A stretch of 64,000 nt of DNA from Spongiihabitans sp963422685 (GTDB lineage: Bacteria; Pseudomonadota; Gammaproteobacteria; Arenicellales; Poriferihabitantaceae). This document shows positions 26,836 to 36,148 of the stretch, in pieces. A model generated the notes under the pieces. That model made no database searches. It had not been told where the DNA came from and saw only the letters and a list, made by a program, of their open reading frames with translations. The translations under genes were made by a program, and so were the position numbers. Position 1 is the first letter of the stretch. The number at the start of each line of letters is the position of its first letter. The stretch lies in contig OY730442.1 in NCBI GenBank assembly GCA_963422685.1, positions 2,728,001 to 2,792,000 of the forward strand. The letters are read 5' to 3'.

Positions 26836-29800
26836 GATGCACTCAGCCCCACACGGGTGATTTGTACAATCATCTCCACAACCTTCTTGGCCTGAGTGAT
26901 GCCGCCGCCGATGGCTTTGCATTCCCTGAACATCATCGGCAGCAGTTTCTTGCGGATATCGGCTTCAATGTTTTGCGGATTGATGGAGTTTTCCGCCACG
27001 GCGGTTGCCACTGCGGCATCGACGGCAAAGGCGGCGGCTACCCATTTATCCTGTATCTGTGGGTCATTGATGGCAAACACTTGCGGCAGATTTTTCTTAA
27101 ACACGCCAAAGTAAGCCTGGGCCTGGCGGTTGTCTGCAAAGGTATCGGGAATATCGTTCAGGCGGCGCGCCTGCACCTGGTCTTCAAACTCGCGGAACAG
27201 CAGGTATTGTTTCAGCGGGTGGTGAAATAATTTCTCTGCTTCTGCAATGGCCTGACGCAGCAGTTTGGAGAAGGCTTCCCGGGCGTAAGGGTCAGCGCGC
27301 AGGTCTTGCTCAATTGTTCGGGTGATGCGGGTTTTGATGATGTCGGTTTCGTTGCGGGTTTTCTCCTCGCTCCAGTCTTCCGGTGCTGGCTGCTGACCCA
27401 TCCCGATCAGGTCGTACACGCCATCGGGTTCTTTCACCTCAACCCCCACCACGTGCCTGTCCAGCAGTTTCTTCACCTGCTCGGCGTATTCGTCGTAGTT
27501 GATGCGCTCACCAGCATCCTGCTGTACCAACTGGCGCAGACCGGAGAACTGTTTAATCGTTTCTTTATAGTGGTTGCGGTCGCCGTCAGTAAAGCTCTTG
27601 TCTGCAAAGAAGGCTGCCGATTGCAGGGCCACTTTCAGGCAACTGGCGAATGTGGTCAGTGCTTCGTAGAAGTCTTCGCGCACCTTGAGGTGTACGTCCA
27701 CCAGTTCACCGTTTTCCTCTTTAATACGGGGTACCAGCACCCGACGCAGTTGCTCGATGTCGTTCCTGTTCTTCACACCATCGAAAATCGCCCACAGATT
27801 CTTACAGAGCTGCGGCAGGCGTTTGTACTCGGTGCGCATCTGCTTGTAGAGGCCGGTAATATCATTGATGTCGTAACCGCCCTGGGTGCGGGAGGCGAGA
27901 TCCTGATATTGCCGGATGGTGGTATCCAGCTCGGCCAGAATGCCGCGATAGTCGATCAGCAAGCCGAACTTCTTCTTGGGATGCAGGCGGTTGACCCGCG
28001 CAATCGCCTGGATCAGGCTGTGCTCCTTTAGCGGTTTGTCGATATAGAGTACGGTGTTCTTTGGTTCATCAAAGCCGGTCAGCAGCTTGTCCACCACAAT
28101 CAGCAGTTTCAGGGCATCGTCTTGGTCGAAGCGCTCGATCAGGCGCCTGGTATAAGTCGGTTCGTCTTGTGAGCCGACGTTCTCCTGCCACCACCGAGTA
28201 ACTGCCGGCACAGCCGCTTCATCCACGGCGGTATTACCTTCGCGAGTATCCGGCGGGCTCATCACCACAGCCGACTCAAACAACCCGGCCTCGTCCAGAT
28301 ACTGTTTGTACTTGACGGCAGAAGCCTTGCTGTCGCAGGCCAACTGGCCTTTTAAGCCGGCGTCGACGTTGTGCGCGAAGTGGTTGACAATATCCAGCGC
28401 AATCAGGCGAATGCGGTCGTCAGCACGGTATACCTGGCCTGTTCCGGCGAACTTGTGTTTCAGGTCGGCTTTTTGCTCGTCGCTCAGGCCTTCGGTAATA
28501 CGCTCGAACCAGCGATCAATGGCCCGCTCATTCACGTCCAGGTCGGGAATGCGTTCCTCATACAGCAGCGGCGTTACTGCCCGGTCTTCCGCCGCACGCT
28601 GCATGGTGTAAGCGTGCACAATAGGACCGAACTTGTTAGTGGTTTTGTCATTCTTCAGCAACGGGGTGCCGGTAAAGGCCACAAACGCCGCATTGGGCAG
28701 CGCCTGCTTCATGCGGACGTGGTTTTCACCGCCCTGGCTGCGGTGGCCTTCATCAATCAGCACAATGATGTCAGAACCGGTATTCACGCACTCCGGCAAT
28801 TTGGTAGCAGTATTGAATTTTTGAATCAGCGAAAAGATGATGCGCTCAGTGCCCTGGCCTATCTGTTCGGCCAGGCGTTTGCCGGACGTGGCCATCGCTG
28901 CCTGTTTGTCTTTTTTGTTGGACAACTCACCGCCGGAGGTAAAGGTCTTGCTGATCTGGTTTTCCAGGTCTACCCGGTCGGTAACCACCACAATACGGCA
29001 CTGCCTGAGGGATTCGTGCAGAATCAGCGCCTTGCTCAGAAACACCATGGTAAACGACTTGCCCGAACCCGTGGTGTGCCAGATCACACCACCTTCGCGA
29101 CCCCCGTCCGGGCGTTTGGCATGGATGCGCTCAATCAGGCGTTTTATGCCGAACACCTGCGGATAACGGGCCACAATCCTGCCGGCCTTCTTGTCGAACA
29201 GAGTGAAGTAGCGGGTCATCTCCAGCAGGCGGGCGGGTGACAGCAGACTGATTAATATCTGATCCTGTCCGGTTACGGCCAGTTCACCTTCAGCGATTAG
29301 ATTCTGGTACCAGTCCAGGTCCGCTGCTGGGCGGTGGCTGAACAGGTTATTGCTCTGATTTTCTGAAAGCTTTTGATTCTTTATAGCGTACATCTCGGCA
29401 TCTAAAATGTCTTCTTCCCGCCAGGTTGCCCAGAACCTGGCCGGGGTGCCACAAGTGCCATAGCGACCTTCGTTGCCATTGATGGACAGCAGCAACTGGC
29501 TGTAGGCAAACAGCAGCGGGATTTCATCAGGGCGCTGATTACGCAGGCTTTGTGAAATACCTTCGTCAATCGTCGGGCCTTTTTTCGCATTGCCATCGGG
29601 CCGCTTGGCCTCAATCACCGCCAGCGGAATGCCATTGACAAAGCAAACGATATCCGGCCTGCGCGTGCCCTGATATGAAGAGCCGGCACCACCAGAACGA
29701 GTAACGCGGAACTCTTCGGTAAACACAAAGCGGTTATTGCCCGGGCTCTGCCAGTCAATTACGGCAACGGTAGGGCTGGCTTTTTTGCCATCCACAAACT

Positions 29801-30128
29801 CCGTGACGGAAATGCCGTAGAGCAAATGGTTGTAGAGCTTCTCATTGGCCATCAGCAAACCTTCGTTCAGGGCCGGGCTGCATACCTCGGCGATCAGATT
29901 ATCAATAGCTCTTGCGGATAGCGGGTACGCCCGTCCGCCAAAGGTGAAGGTGCGTTTTTCAAGCTCGGTACGCAGAATCTGACGCAGAACCACTTCGTCC
30001 TGCCTGCCGCCACGGGCGGCCAGAGCCTGTTCAGGAGAAAGGAATGACCAGCCCAGATTGGTTAATAACGCCAGCGCCGGGAGCTTGGCGCTGTATTCTT
30101 CCTGGAATTTGGGTGTGTGTTGAGCCAT
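26832..30128 (-). CDS. hsdR: Type I restriction endonuclease subunit R
   Basis: 1098 residues. The motor and nuclease subunit cuts unmodified DNA after ATP-driven translocation. An N-terminal PD-(D/E)xK nuclease is visible as RRPD (D159) followed by VIEAKRP (E173, K175). The SF2 motor has Walker A GSGKS (354-358), the DEGH Walker B and FTGTP motif III, then the second RecA domain (LLTGFDEPKNTVLYIDKPL and QAIARVNRLHP). The C-terminal half is the HsdM-binding region. All key residues look intact. It follows the RT-nitrilase gene by 43 bases and overlaps the metallopeptidase gene by 4 bases. Confidence 0.96.
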   Translation of the reverse strand: MAQHTPKFQEEYSAKLPALALLTNLGWSFLSPEQALAARGGRQDEVVLRQILRTELEKRTFTFGGRAYPLSARAIDNLIAEVCSPALNEGLLMANEKLYNHLLYGISVTEFVDGKKASPTVAVIDWQSPGNNRFVFTEEFRVTRSGGAGSSYQGTRRPDIVCFVNGIPLAVIEAKRPDGNAKKGPTIDEGISQSLRNQRPDEIPLLFAYSQLLLSINGNEGRYGTCGTPARFWATWREEDILDAEMYAIKNQKLSENQSNNLFSHRPAADLDWYQNLIAEGELAVTGQDQILISLLSPARLLEMTRYFTLFDKKAGRIVARYPQVFGIKRLIERIHAKRPDGGREGGVIWHTTGSGKSFTMVFLSKALILHESLRQCRIVVVTDRVDLENQISKTFTSGGELSNKKDKQAAMATSGKRLAEQIGQGTERIIFSLIQKFNTATKLPECVNTGSDIIVLIDEGHRSQGGENHVRMKQALPNAAFVAFTGTPLLKNDKTTNKFGPIVHAYTMQRAAEDRAVTPLLYEERIPDLDVNERAIDRWFERITEGLSDEQKADLKHKFAGTGQVYRADDRIRLIALDIVNHFAHNVDAGLKGQLACDSKASAVKYKQYLDEAGLFESAVVMSPPDTREGNTAVDEAAVPAVTRWWQENVGSQDEPTYTRRLIERFDQDDALKLLIVVDKLLTGFDEPKNTVLYIDKPLKEHSLIQAIARVNRLHPKKKFGLLIDYRGILAELDTTIRQYQDLASRTQGGYDINDITGLYKQMRTEYKRLPQLCKNLWAIFDGVKNRNDIEQLRRVLVPRIKEENGELVDVHLKVREDFYEALTTFASCLKVALQSAAFFADKSFTDGDRNHYKETIKQFSGLRQLVQQDAGERINYDEYAEQVKKLLDRHVVGVEVKEPDGVYDLIGMGQQPAPEDWSEEKTRNETDIIKTRITRTIEQDLRADPYAREAFSKLLRQAIAEAEKLFHHPLKQYLLFREFEDQVQARRLNDIPDTFADNRQAQAYFGVFKKNLPQVFAINDPQIQDKWVAAAFAVDAAVATAVAENSINPQNIEADIRKKLLPMMFRECKAIGGGITQAKKVVEMIVQITRVGLSAS

Positions 30129-30171
30129 GGTAATTTTTCTTTAACCTTTGTTACCTGAGGTGCAGCATGAG

Positions 30172-33132
30172 TTATCGTTTAAGAACCGAGTTATTGTCAA
30201 AACCGGGCGGCAAGTGTTTGAAAATGTCTTTTTCTCCTGGCTTGGTCCTGAACTGGAATTCTCTCAAGGCAGCAATATCTACTTTCGTTGTCAGAACACT
30301 GGGGTTTTCACCACCTTTGACATAAAGCATGGTTTTGCTATCCGTTTTGGTGGGTCTCAAAACGCAAGAACCACCATACTGAGAGGTGTTTACCTGTACG
30401 GTATAGCAATGCAGATCCCTCACTATTGATTCAAGTATATGCTGGTAGTAATTGGTATCCTTATTCCAAACACAAGCAAAGAGCAGGTCGATTTCAGATC
30501 TGAAAAGCACTCTGTGGGTAATGTCGGACAATTCAAAACAGTTGTAGGTGGAAAAACTCACGCCCCGCCAGCTAACCTTATGATAGTAGGCTTTGGGCTT
30601 AATCGACTCGTGACCCGCTTCAAGCCTTAGCGAGTTAATCAGGTCTAGCTCGTCCGGTGCATAGTGGTTTTTAATACGAGCAAGAGCTGTACAAGACTTG
30701 TATTTGTTGGACACCTTAAACGGGAGCGCCTCAATCATCAGATTGTATGCCACTTTGTTATCTACAACCCAATGCTCAAGCCCGAATACGATTGCGATTT
30801 GGTGCCTTCTTGCGAAAGCCAGCATAAATGGCAGCCAGCTAACAGGTATCGCGACTTCCGGCATAACCAAAATATCCACCTTTTCTTTGATGGTAGAGTT
30901 TAGGAGTTGATAAAGATTCTTTTGTCTCGTAAAGCTGACATTTGGTTTTTGGTCCGTGCGCAATGCTGCTTTGATATCATTTTCGCTTACAACCAGGTTG
31001 GCAATTGCCAGCTTAATCTTGTTTGTGTTTTCTTTTTTTCCTATAGAGTATTTTGCTTTAATTATCTCTTTTTTGGGGCCAGAAATCTTATTAAATTTGA
31101 CGGGAAAGTCTTCGTAAAAATTTCGTTTTTTGTAATTTATAAGAGAACATTTAAACCATCTATTAAGACTCTTATTCGATGTCAGATTGTGAGAAATATC
31201 GAACAACTGCCATTCGTCGTAGTGGATAAAACGTGGAGACAAATTAACTTTATTATCATCCAGGCTAATATCTGACTCTGATATAAACGTAGCCTCGTCA
31301 GTCAAATCTCCCGTATAGTTAGAGTAGTTCGCCAGTGGCCAGGCAACCAGGTGATGTCGGATTAGATTTGAAGCTCTAAAGTTCCAGGCAAAATTGTGAA
31401 TGTCCGAGTTCCATTTCGTGATAAAACCCAATTTCGATTTTTTAGAATGAAACGCCTTTCGAAAATTATCTCCATTGGAATCTGAATTATCCTGAGTAGG
31501 ATCAGTAATATCAAGAAGACCAACTGATATAGCCAGAGACAAACGGTTGTAATGACTCAAATTACGTCGAAGCTCTCCTGTAAGAACGTCGAGCACGATG
31601 TTGCCTTCCAGCGTCATGCCACAGATTTTTTCTATCTCACCATCAAGGTATCGGAAAAAATCGTCAATAAAAGATCCCTCACTGGTGATCAAGGCGTACT
31701 GATAGACCTTTTCCCAAAGTCGACTATACTGGAGCGCATTTTGCCCTTTGAAAAAGCAAGCTAGTTGGGGAAGAACGGTATTTTTTTTGTTTAGCTTACA
31801 TAGCCTGTGGGCGGTTATGTGGTTTGAAAGATACTTGACCAACTCCGTTTCGTTTTCAGCTAAACCTACAATACTTCTCAATTTATTGGCCGAACCCCGG
31901 TATAAAACGTCGTAGGAAAATTTATCTAACCCCACGTCTATATGGTCACTTGGAAGAAACTTAAAAGCACTGCTTCGCTCATCCAGTTCCTGTCTGAAAA
32001 GCTCCAGGATGGCCCGGCTGTGATCCTTATCAAGATGCAGCAATATCAGTTTGTCTTTCTGGATTGGCAACTCATTTTCATCAACATAGATGTTGTAACC
32101 AGCTCCATCATCAGAATTCGAAAGAATTTTTTTTAAATAGTGATCAACAAATTTCTTAATTGATGGCGTTTCAGCGTCTAGTTTGGGGCGTTTGAACACC
32201 ATAATAATGTCATCGACATACCTGCCGTAATAATCGGGCCTCACTTCGTCTGCCACCGCATCATCAAATTGGGCCAAGTACCAATTGGCAATGATGGAAG
32301 AAGATGCAAAGCCTATCGGCAAGCCCTGTTTTTTTTCACATCCGGCATTGGTTTGTTTGAGCCTTTGATGAATTTTCTTGTTATACCGCTTGAAAACTAC
32401 CTCAAGCATCTGTGTCAACTTGAGTGATATGTTCCGCTTGTCAGTATCACCGGAATAGTAGCTCTCAATCAAGTCTATAATTTGCTCGAATTTCAGATCA
32501 ACATGGTAGAAGTAGGATTTCAGGTCTAACGAAAGCAAGGCTACGTCATCACGCTTTTTTGATATTTCGGTAGCCACTTTAATCGCTTGGTCGCGCCACT
32601 GATTGTACTGTTCAATATAGAACTTAAAGACTTCATTAGGTGTTTTCGCCGCCGTGTTATCAAAAGAGGACTTCACCGATTCATGCATTCGATTTCCATA
32701 GCAATCACTCGTTAACTTGCTTTCCAAAGCTGGGCCAACAACAATGCACCAAAGCATTTCAAGGATATGAAGCTGGATTGGCGAATTGATAAAGTAGTTG
32801 ACCTTCGAGACCTGATACTGATTAGAGCTCCGCATGTTGGAAATAAACAAGCCGTCTTTTTCGTTGTGCATGTTCTGCTCAGCATCTTCTTTTCTGCTAA
32901 CAACTTTGGGCAGTAAGTAGTAACCAATATCATTGAGCCAATGTGTAAATTTTGGGTTCTCGTTCCAGTTTTCATCATTCAGAAAATCGGTAAAATCAGA
33001 TAAGGTCTTATCATACTCTCCCACTTCGGATGCAGCCAACCTCTGCTTTAGAAACAGGTTTAGGTTCTCATGATAAGCATAACTCTTTAGACACAGATAT
33101 GCCTGTTCGACGATGCTGGTAGTCAATTTCAA
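30172..33132 (-). CDS. Reverse transcriptase-nitrilase fusion, DRT type 1 (UG1) defence protein
   Basis: 986 residues. The N-terminal half is an RT of the unknown-group class: SLDLKSYFYHVD (catalytic D203), LPIGFASSSIIANWYLAQ (271-288) and YVDD (305-308). The C-terminal 280 residues form a nitrilase-superfamily domain with a complete Glu-Lys-Cys triad by pattern: E759 (VMPEVAIP), K821 (RIKNHYAPDE) and C865 (STYNCFELSD). RT plus nitrilase in one chain is the hallmark of DRT type 1, reported as an anti-phage system. The start is a TTG, supported by GGAGG eight bases upstream. It lies 13 bases after hsdS and 43 bases before hsdR. Base composition is more A+T-rich than hsdM and hsdR, suggesting separate acquisition. 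Mechanism and any partner RNA are unknown. Confidence 0.92.
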   Translation of the reverse strand: MKLTTSIVEQAYLCLKSYAYHENLNLFLKQRLAASEVGEYDKTLSDFTDFLNDENWNENPKFTHWLNDIGYYLLPKVVSRKEDAEQNMHNEKDGLFISNMRSSNQYQVSKVNYFINSPIQLHILEMLWCIVVGPALESKLTSDCYGNRMHESVKSSFDNTAAKTPNEVFKFYIEQYNQWRDQAIKVATEISKKRDDVALLSLDLKSYFYHVDLKFEQIIDLIESYYSGDTDKRNISLKLTQMLEVVFKRYNKKIHQRLKQTNAGCEKKQGLPIGFASSSIIANWYLAQFDDAVADEVRPDYYGRYVDDIIMVFKRPKLDAETPSIKKFVDHYLKKILSNSDDGAGYNIYVDENELPIQKDKLILLHLDKDHSRAILELFRQELDERSSAFKFLPSDHIDVGLDKFSYDVLYRGSANKLRSIVGLAENETELVKYLSNHITAHRLCKLNKKNTVLPQLACFFKGQNALQYSRLWEKVYQYALITSEGSFIDDFFRYLDGEIEKICGMTLEGNIVLDVLTGELRRNLSHYNRLSLAISVGLLDITDPTQDNSDSNGDNFRKAFHSKKSKLGFITKWNSDIHNFAWNFRASNLIRHHLVAWPLANYSNYTGDLTDEATFISESDISLDDNKVNLSPRFIHYDEWQLFDISHNLTSNKSLNRWFKCSLINYKKRNFYEDFPVKFNKISGPKKEIIKAKYSIGKKENTNKIKLAIANLVVSENDIKAALRTDQKPNVSFTRQKNLYQLLNSTIKEKVDILVMPEVAIPVSWLPFMLAFARRHQIAIVFGLEHWVVDNKVAYNLMIEALPFKVSNKYKSCTALARIKNHYAPDELDLINSLRLEAGHESIKPKAYYHKVSWRGVSFSTYNCFELSDITHRVLFRSEIDLLFACVWNKDTNYYQHILESIVRDLHCYTVQVNTSQYGGSCVLRPTKTDSKTMLYVKGGENPSVLTTKVDIAALREFQFRTKPGEKDIFKHLPPGFDNNSVLKR

Positions 33133-33145
33133 TTTTGGTTCCTCC

Positions 33146-34318
33146 CTATACTGTTACCCGGCGTTTACCCGTCAACAACTGCTGCATCAGGGCTTTTTTC
33201 TCCTGCTTCAGGCAGTCGAGTTGTTGTTGCAGGGCGGTGATTTCCCGATCAGCCAAGGAAAGCACTGTGGCAATTTTTTGTTGCTCTTCTTTTTCAGGTA
33301 CTGGTATCACAAGATTCGAGTAAATAGATATCCAGTGTCGCTGGTGTCCGCCAACTGAAAAATTCAGCATTTGCATTGCCTCAAATACATATTTAATCAA
33401 GACACCTTTTTTGGCAGACAATATCTTCATTGCACTTGATTTAGCCTTAAACGGAAAATCTACAAATTTACTGTCAGTAGTGAAGTCATCGAAAATAATA
33501 GCTGGAAAGTCTTCTCGGTAGATTCCAAAGTCTTCATTTGTGTAGCCAAGCACAAAAGTTTTTCCAGCGGTAAGAACCGGAATATCATATGCATCGTTAT
33601 AATCCGTTGATTCCACTAGATACGGAGTTGGTTGCTTGTAATCAAGAAGAGAGCCCAATTCAACTCGTTTCCACTCGCCACTAAACCTGACTCCATTCTT
33701 ATCCAGCAGCCGTTTTTTGCCGGTGAGTAGTTGCTGCATCAGGGCTTTTTTCTGCTGCTGGCTGTTGGTGAGCAGTTGTTCGGTGGTGGTGATTGCTTTG
33801 TCCCAGGTGGAGAGGATTTGGGCGATTTTCTTTTGTTCTTTGATGCTTGGCAACGATACGATTAAGTCTTTTACTACGTTCCAGTCAGCACGTGGCATAT
33901 GCGTGCCGGAAGCAACATTTGCAGCATTGATGAAGAAATCCATCTGCACCAAATAATGCAAATATTCAGGTATTGTCTTTTTATTGTTGGCATTCAGAAC
34001 CCATATTTCGGAAGAACATACCCCATCTCTGTCTGCTAACCAGTACTTTCTCAAATAAGGTCTTAGCTTGCCGAATAGCAGGCTACCCTTATTGAATACT
34101 GACTTTGTGCTGATGGAAATCTCTGTGGTAGTCGTCCCCAAAAGAATAGATGTACTCTGAGAAATATGCTCTAGTTCTACACATTCGAGGACTTCTTTCT
34201 CTGCTTTCGGGTCAAATTTCTTTTTGCCAAGAATGGCAATGTCGGAGAAGTGAAGTTTCTCCCACTCTCCACTAAACCCCGGAAAACGTTTTTTACCGGT
34301 GAGTAATTCAGGCACCAT
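33146..34318 (-). CDS. hsdS: Type I restriction-modification specificity subunit S
   Basis: 390 residues from the ATG at 34318, which has GGAGGAG seven bases upstream and overlaps the hsdM stop by 11 bases; a longer frame to 34351 was rejected. Two target recognition domains alternate with conserved helical regions. The first helix region holds LSTWDKAITTTEQLL followed by QQKKALMQQLLTGKKR, the second holds LADREITALQQQL followed by KKALMQQLLTGKRR. The LTGKKR plus SGEW junction occurs at the N-terminus and again in the middle. HsdS sets the bipartite DNA target for HsdM and HsdR. The target sequence cannot be predicted. Both recognition domains are more A+T-rich than the helices. Confidence 0.95.
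   Translation of the reverse strand: MVPELLTGKKRFPGFSGEWEKLHFSDIAILGKKKFDPKAEKEVLECVELEHISQSTSILLGTTTTEISISTKSVFNKGSLLFGKLRPYLRKYWLADRDGVCSSEIWVLNANNKKTIPEYLHYLVQMDFFINAANVASGTHMPRADWNVVKDLIVSLPSIKEQKKIAQILSTWDKAITTTEQLLTNSQQQKKALMQQLLTGKKRLLDKNGVRFSGEWKRVELGSLLDYKQPTPYLVESTDYNDAYDIPVLTAGKTFVLGYTNEDFGIYREDFPAIIFDDFTTDSKFVDFPFKAKSSAMKILSAKKGVLIKYVFEAMQMLNFSVGGHQRHWISIYSNLVIPVPEKEEQQKIATVLSLADREITALQQQLDCLKQEKKALMQQLLTGKRRVTV
33181..34306 (-). repeat. Direct repeats within hsdS at the recognition-domain junctions
   Basis: A 21-base stretch (containing GCTGCATCAGGGC and a T run) occurs identically at 33181-33201 and 33733-33753. The block CGTTTTTT(G/A)CCGGTGAGTA occurs at 33711-33730 and 34287-34306. 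These encode the conserved LLTGKKR and ALMQQ segments. Each recognition domain is therefore flanked by shared sequence, which would permit cassette exchange by recombination. Confidence 0.75.
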
Positions 34319-35846
34319 AACCCAACTCCTCCAGATACTCGCCCATCTCATCTTCCAGTTCGTTCAATCGGGCTTTTAGCTGCTTGCGCTCGGCGCGCAC
34401 GGCCAGCAGGTCGATTTCTTCCTCTTCTTCAAAGGTATCCACGTAACGGGGGATATTGAGGTTGTAGTCGTTCTCCCTGATCTCTTCGAGGCTGGCCAGA
34501 TAGGCGTATTTATCGACGCTGGCGCGCTCGCGGCAGGTTGCGACCACTTTGGCGATGTATTCTGTTGTCAGCAGATTCTGGTTTTTACCGGCCCTGAACT
34601 CGCGGGAGGCATCAATAAACAAAACCGCGTCATCGGATTTCTGCTTCCTGAACACCAGAATGGCGGCCGGAATGCCAGTGCCGTAGAACAGTTTCTCAGG
34701 CAGGCCGATGACGGCGTCGAGCAGGTTTTCCGCAATCAGTTGTCGGCGAATTTTGCCTTCCGAGGAACCGCGGAACAGTACGCCGTGGGGCACCACCACG
34801 CCCATTCTGCCGGTCCTGGGTTTCAGGGTTTCGATCATGTGCAGAATAAAGGCGTAGTCGCCCCTGGTCCTGGGCGGCAGGCCACGGCGGAAACGGCCGA
34901 ATTTGTCATTTTCGGCTTCGTCATGACCCCACTTGTCCAGCGAGAACGGCGGGTTGGCGGTGACGATATCGAACAACATCAAGTTGCCCTGATTTTGTGC
35001 AGAGGTATCCAGCAGTTTGGGGTTGCGGATGGTGTCGCCCCATTCGATTTTGTGGTTGTCCTCACCGTGCAGGAACATATTCATCTTGGCCAGCGACCAG
35101 GTGGAGCCAATGGCCTCCTGCCCGTACAGTGCGTACTGCCTGACATGGTGGTTGGCGACCACTTTGCGGCCACACTTCATCAACAGCGAACCGGAACCAC
35201 AGGCCGGGTCACAAATGCTGTCGCGGGGCTGCGGGTCCAGTAACTCGGCCATCAGGTCAGACACTTCCGGTGGGGTATAGAATTCACCAGCCTTCTGGCC
35301 GCCGCTGGCGGCAAACCGCTTGATCAGGTATTCGTAGGCGTTGCCGATCACGTCCAGGCTGCCGACGCGGCTGGGCCTGAGGTCGAGTTGCGGTCCGGTG
35401 AAGTCTTCCATCAGGTGACGCAGAATGGTGTTTTTCTGCTTTTCTTCGCCCAGTTTGTCGGTGTTGAACGAGATGTCCTGGAACACGCTTTTACCGGCGT
35501 CTTTCAGCCGGGTGCCGTTGGCTTCTTCTATGGCGTGCAGGGCCTGGTCGATGCGCTCGCCGTTGCCCGGCTCGTGGCGGCGCTGGTGCAGAACATAGAA
35601 GCTGGCTTGTTCAGGCAGCACAAAGCGTTCGCTTTTCATCAACTCGGCAATCAGTTCCGGCTCGTCGCCGTGTTGGGCCTGGTAGGTGTTGTAGTGGTCC
35701 TGCCAGACGTCTGAGATGTACTTGAGGAACAGCATGGTGAGGATGAAGTCTTTGTAGGTATCGGCGCTGATGGTGCCGCGAAAGGTATCGCAGGCGGCCC
35801 ACAGGGCCTGGTTGATGCGCTCCTGATTGATGGCGGTGTCGGTCAT
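34308..35846 (-). CDS. hsdM: Type I restriction-modification DNA methyltransferase subunit M
   Basis: 512 residues. An N-terminal helical HsdM domain precedes an N6-adenine methyltransferase core with the SAM-binding motif DPACGSGSLL and catalytic NPPF (VTANPPFSLDKWG). The C-terminus is a coiled-coil tail rich in Glu and Leu that contacts HsdS. First gene of the hsdM-hsdS-RT-hsdR-peptidase run; AGAGG precedes the ATG. The 224 bases between this start and tRNA-Arg should hold the operon promoter; an A+T-rich patch around 36010-36030 is the best place for it. Confidence 0.96.
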   Translation of the reverse strand: MTDTAINQERINQALWAACDTFRGTISADTYKDFILTMLFLKYISDVWQDHYNTYQAQHGDEPELIAELMKSERFVLPEQASFYVLHQRRHEPGNGERIDQALHAIEEANGTRLKDAGKSVFQDISFNTDKLGEEKQKNTILRHLMEDFTGPQLDLRPSRVGSLDVIGNAYEYLIKRFAASGGQKAGEFYTPPEVSDLMAELLDPQPRDSICDPACGSGSLLMKCGRKVVANHHVRQYALYGQEAIGSTWSLAKMNMFLHGEDNHKIEWGDTIRNPKLLDTSAQNQGNLMLFDIVTANPPFSLDKWGHDEAENDKFGRFRRGLPPRTRGDYAFILHMIETLKPRTGRMGVVVPHGVLFRGSSEGKIRRQLIAENLLDAVIGLPEKLFYGTGIPAAILVFRKQKSDDAVLFIDASREFRAGKNQNLLTTEYIAKVVATCRERASVDKYAYLASLEEIRENDYNLNIPRYVDTFEEEEEIDLLAVRAERKQLKARLNELEDEMGEYLEELGYGA

Positions 35847-36070
35847 TGCCGGGTTTCCTCTTCGTTTGCGGGTTTCTTGCCAGTTCCTTGCGCGGGCTGC
35901 TGGCGGCGAACCGGACAGTCGTCCCGGGCAGGGGTGTGCAGCAGGCGTTCCATAATGCGAGCCAGGCCAACGCCGGTACGGTGACCAGCATTTCTAATTT
36001 GCTCCTGACCATATATTATGATTGAAATAGTACGGCAATATCTGTACTGTTGAACAGGCTTGTCATAATT

Positions 36071-36144
36071 GCGCCCGTAGCTCAGTCGGATAGAGTACCT
36101 GGCTACGAACCAGGGGGTCGGAGGTTCGAATCCTTCCGGGCGCG
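36071..36144 (+). tRNA. tRNA-Arg (anticodon ACG)
   Basis: The acceptor stem GCGCCCG pairs with CGGGCGC; the discriminator is G. The anticodon stem CTGG/CCAG encloses CTACGAA, giving ACG, which is deaminated to ICG and reads CGU/CGC/CGA. The T arm GGAGGTTCGAATCCTTC is canonical. The genomic 3' end continues CCC rather than CCA, so the terminal A would have to be added by tRNA nucleotidyltransferase. It lies just past the 3' end of pyrE, whose stop begins at 36149. Confidence 0.95.
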
Positions 36145-36148
36145 CCCT

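Noticed and set aside
28371..29240. Plus-strand ORF of 289 codons opposite hsdR
   Set aside because: Antisense to the conserved motor domain; composition and content fit a shadow frame.
35611..36012. Minus-strand ORF overlapping the hsdM start
   Set aside because: Shifted frame of hsdM for most of its length; basic, low-complexity product; no ribosome site of note.
25481..36070. Prophage or integrative element between the two tRNAs
   Set aside because: No integrase, excisionase, phage or conjugation gene and no repeated tRNA 3' end could be seen.
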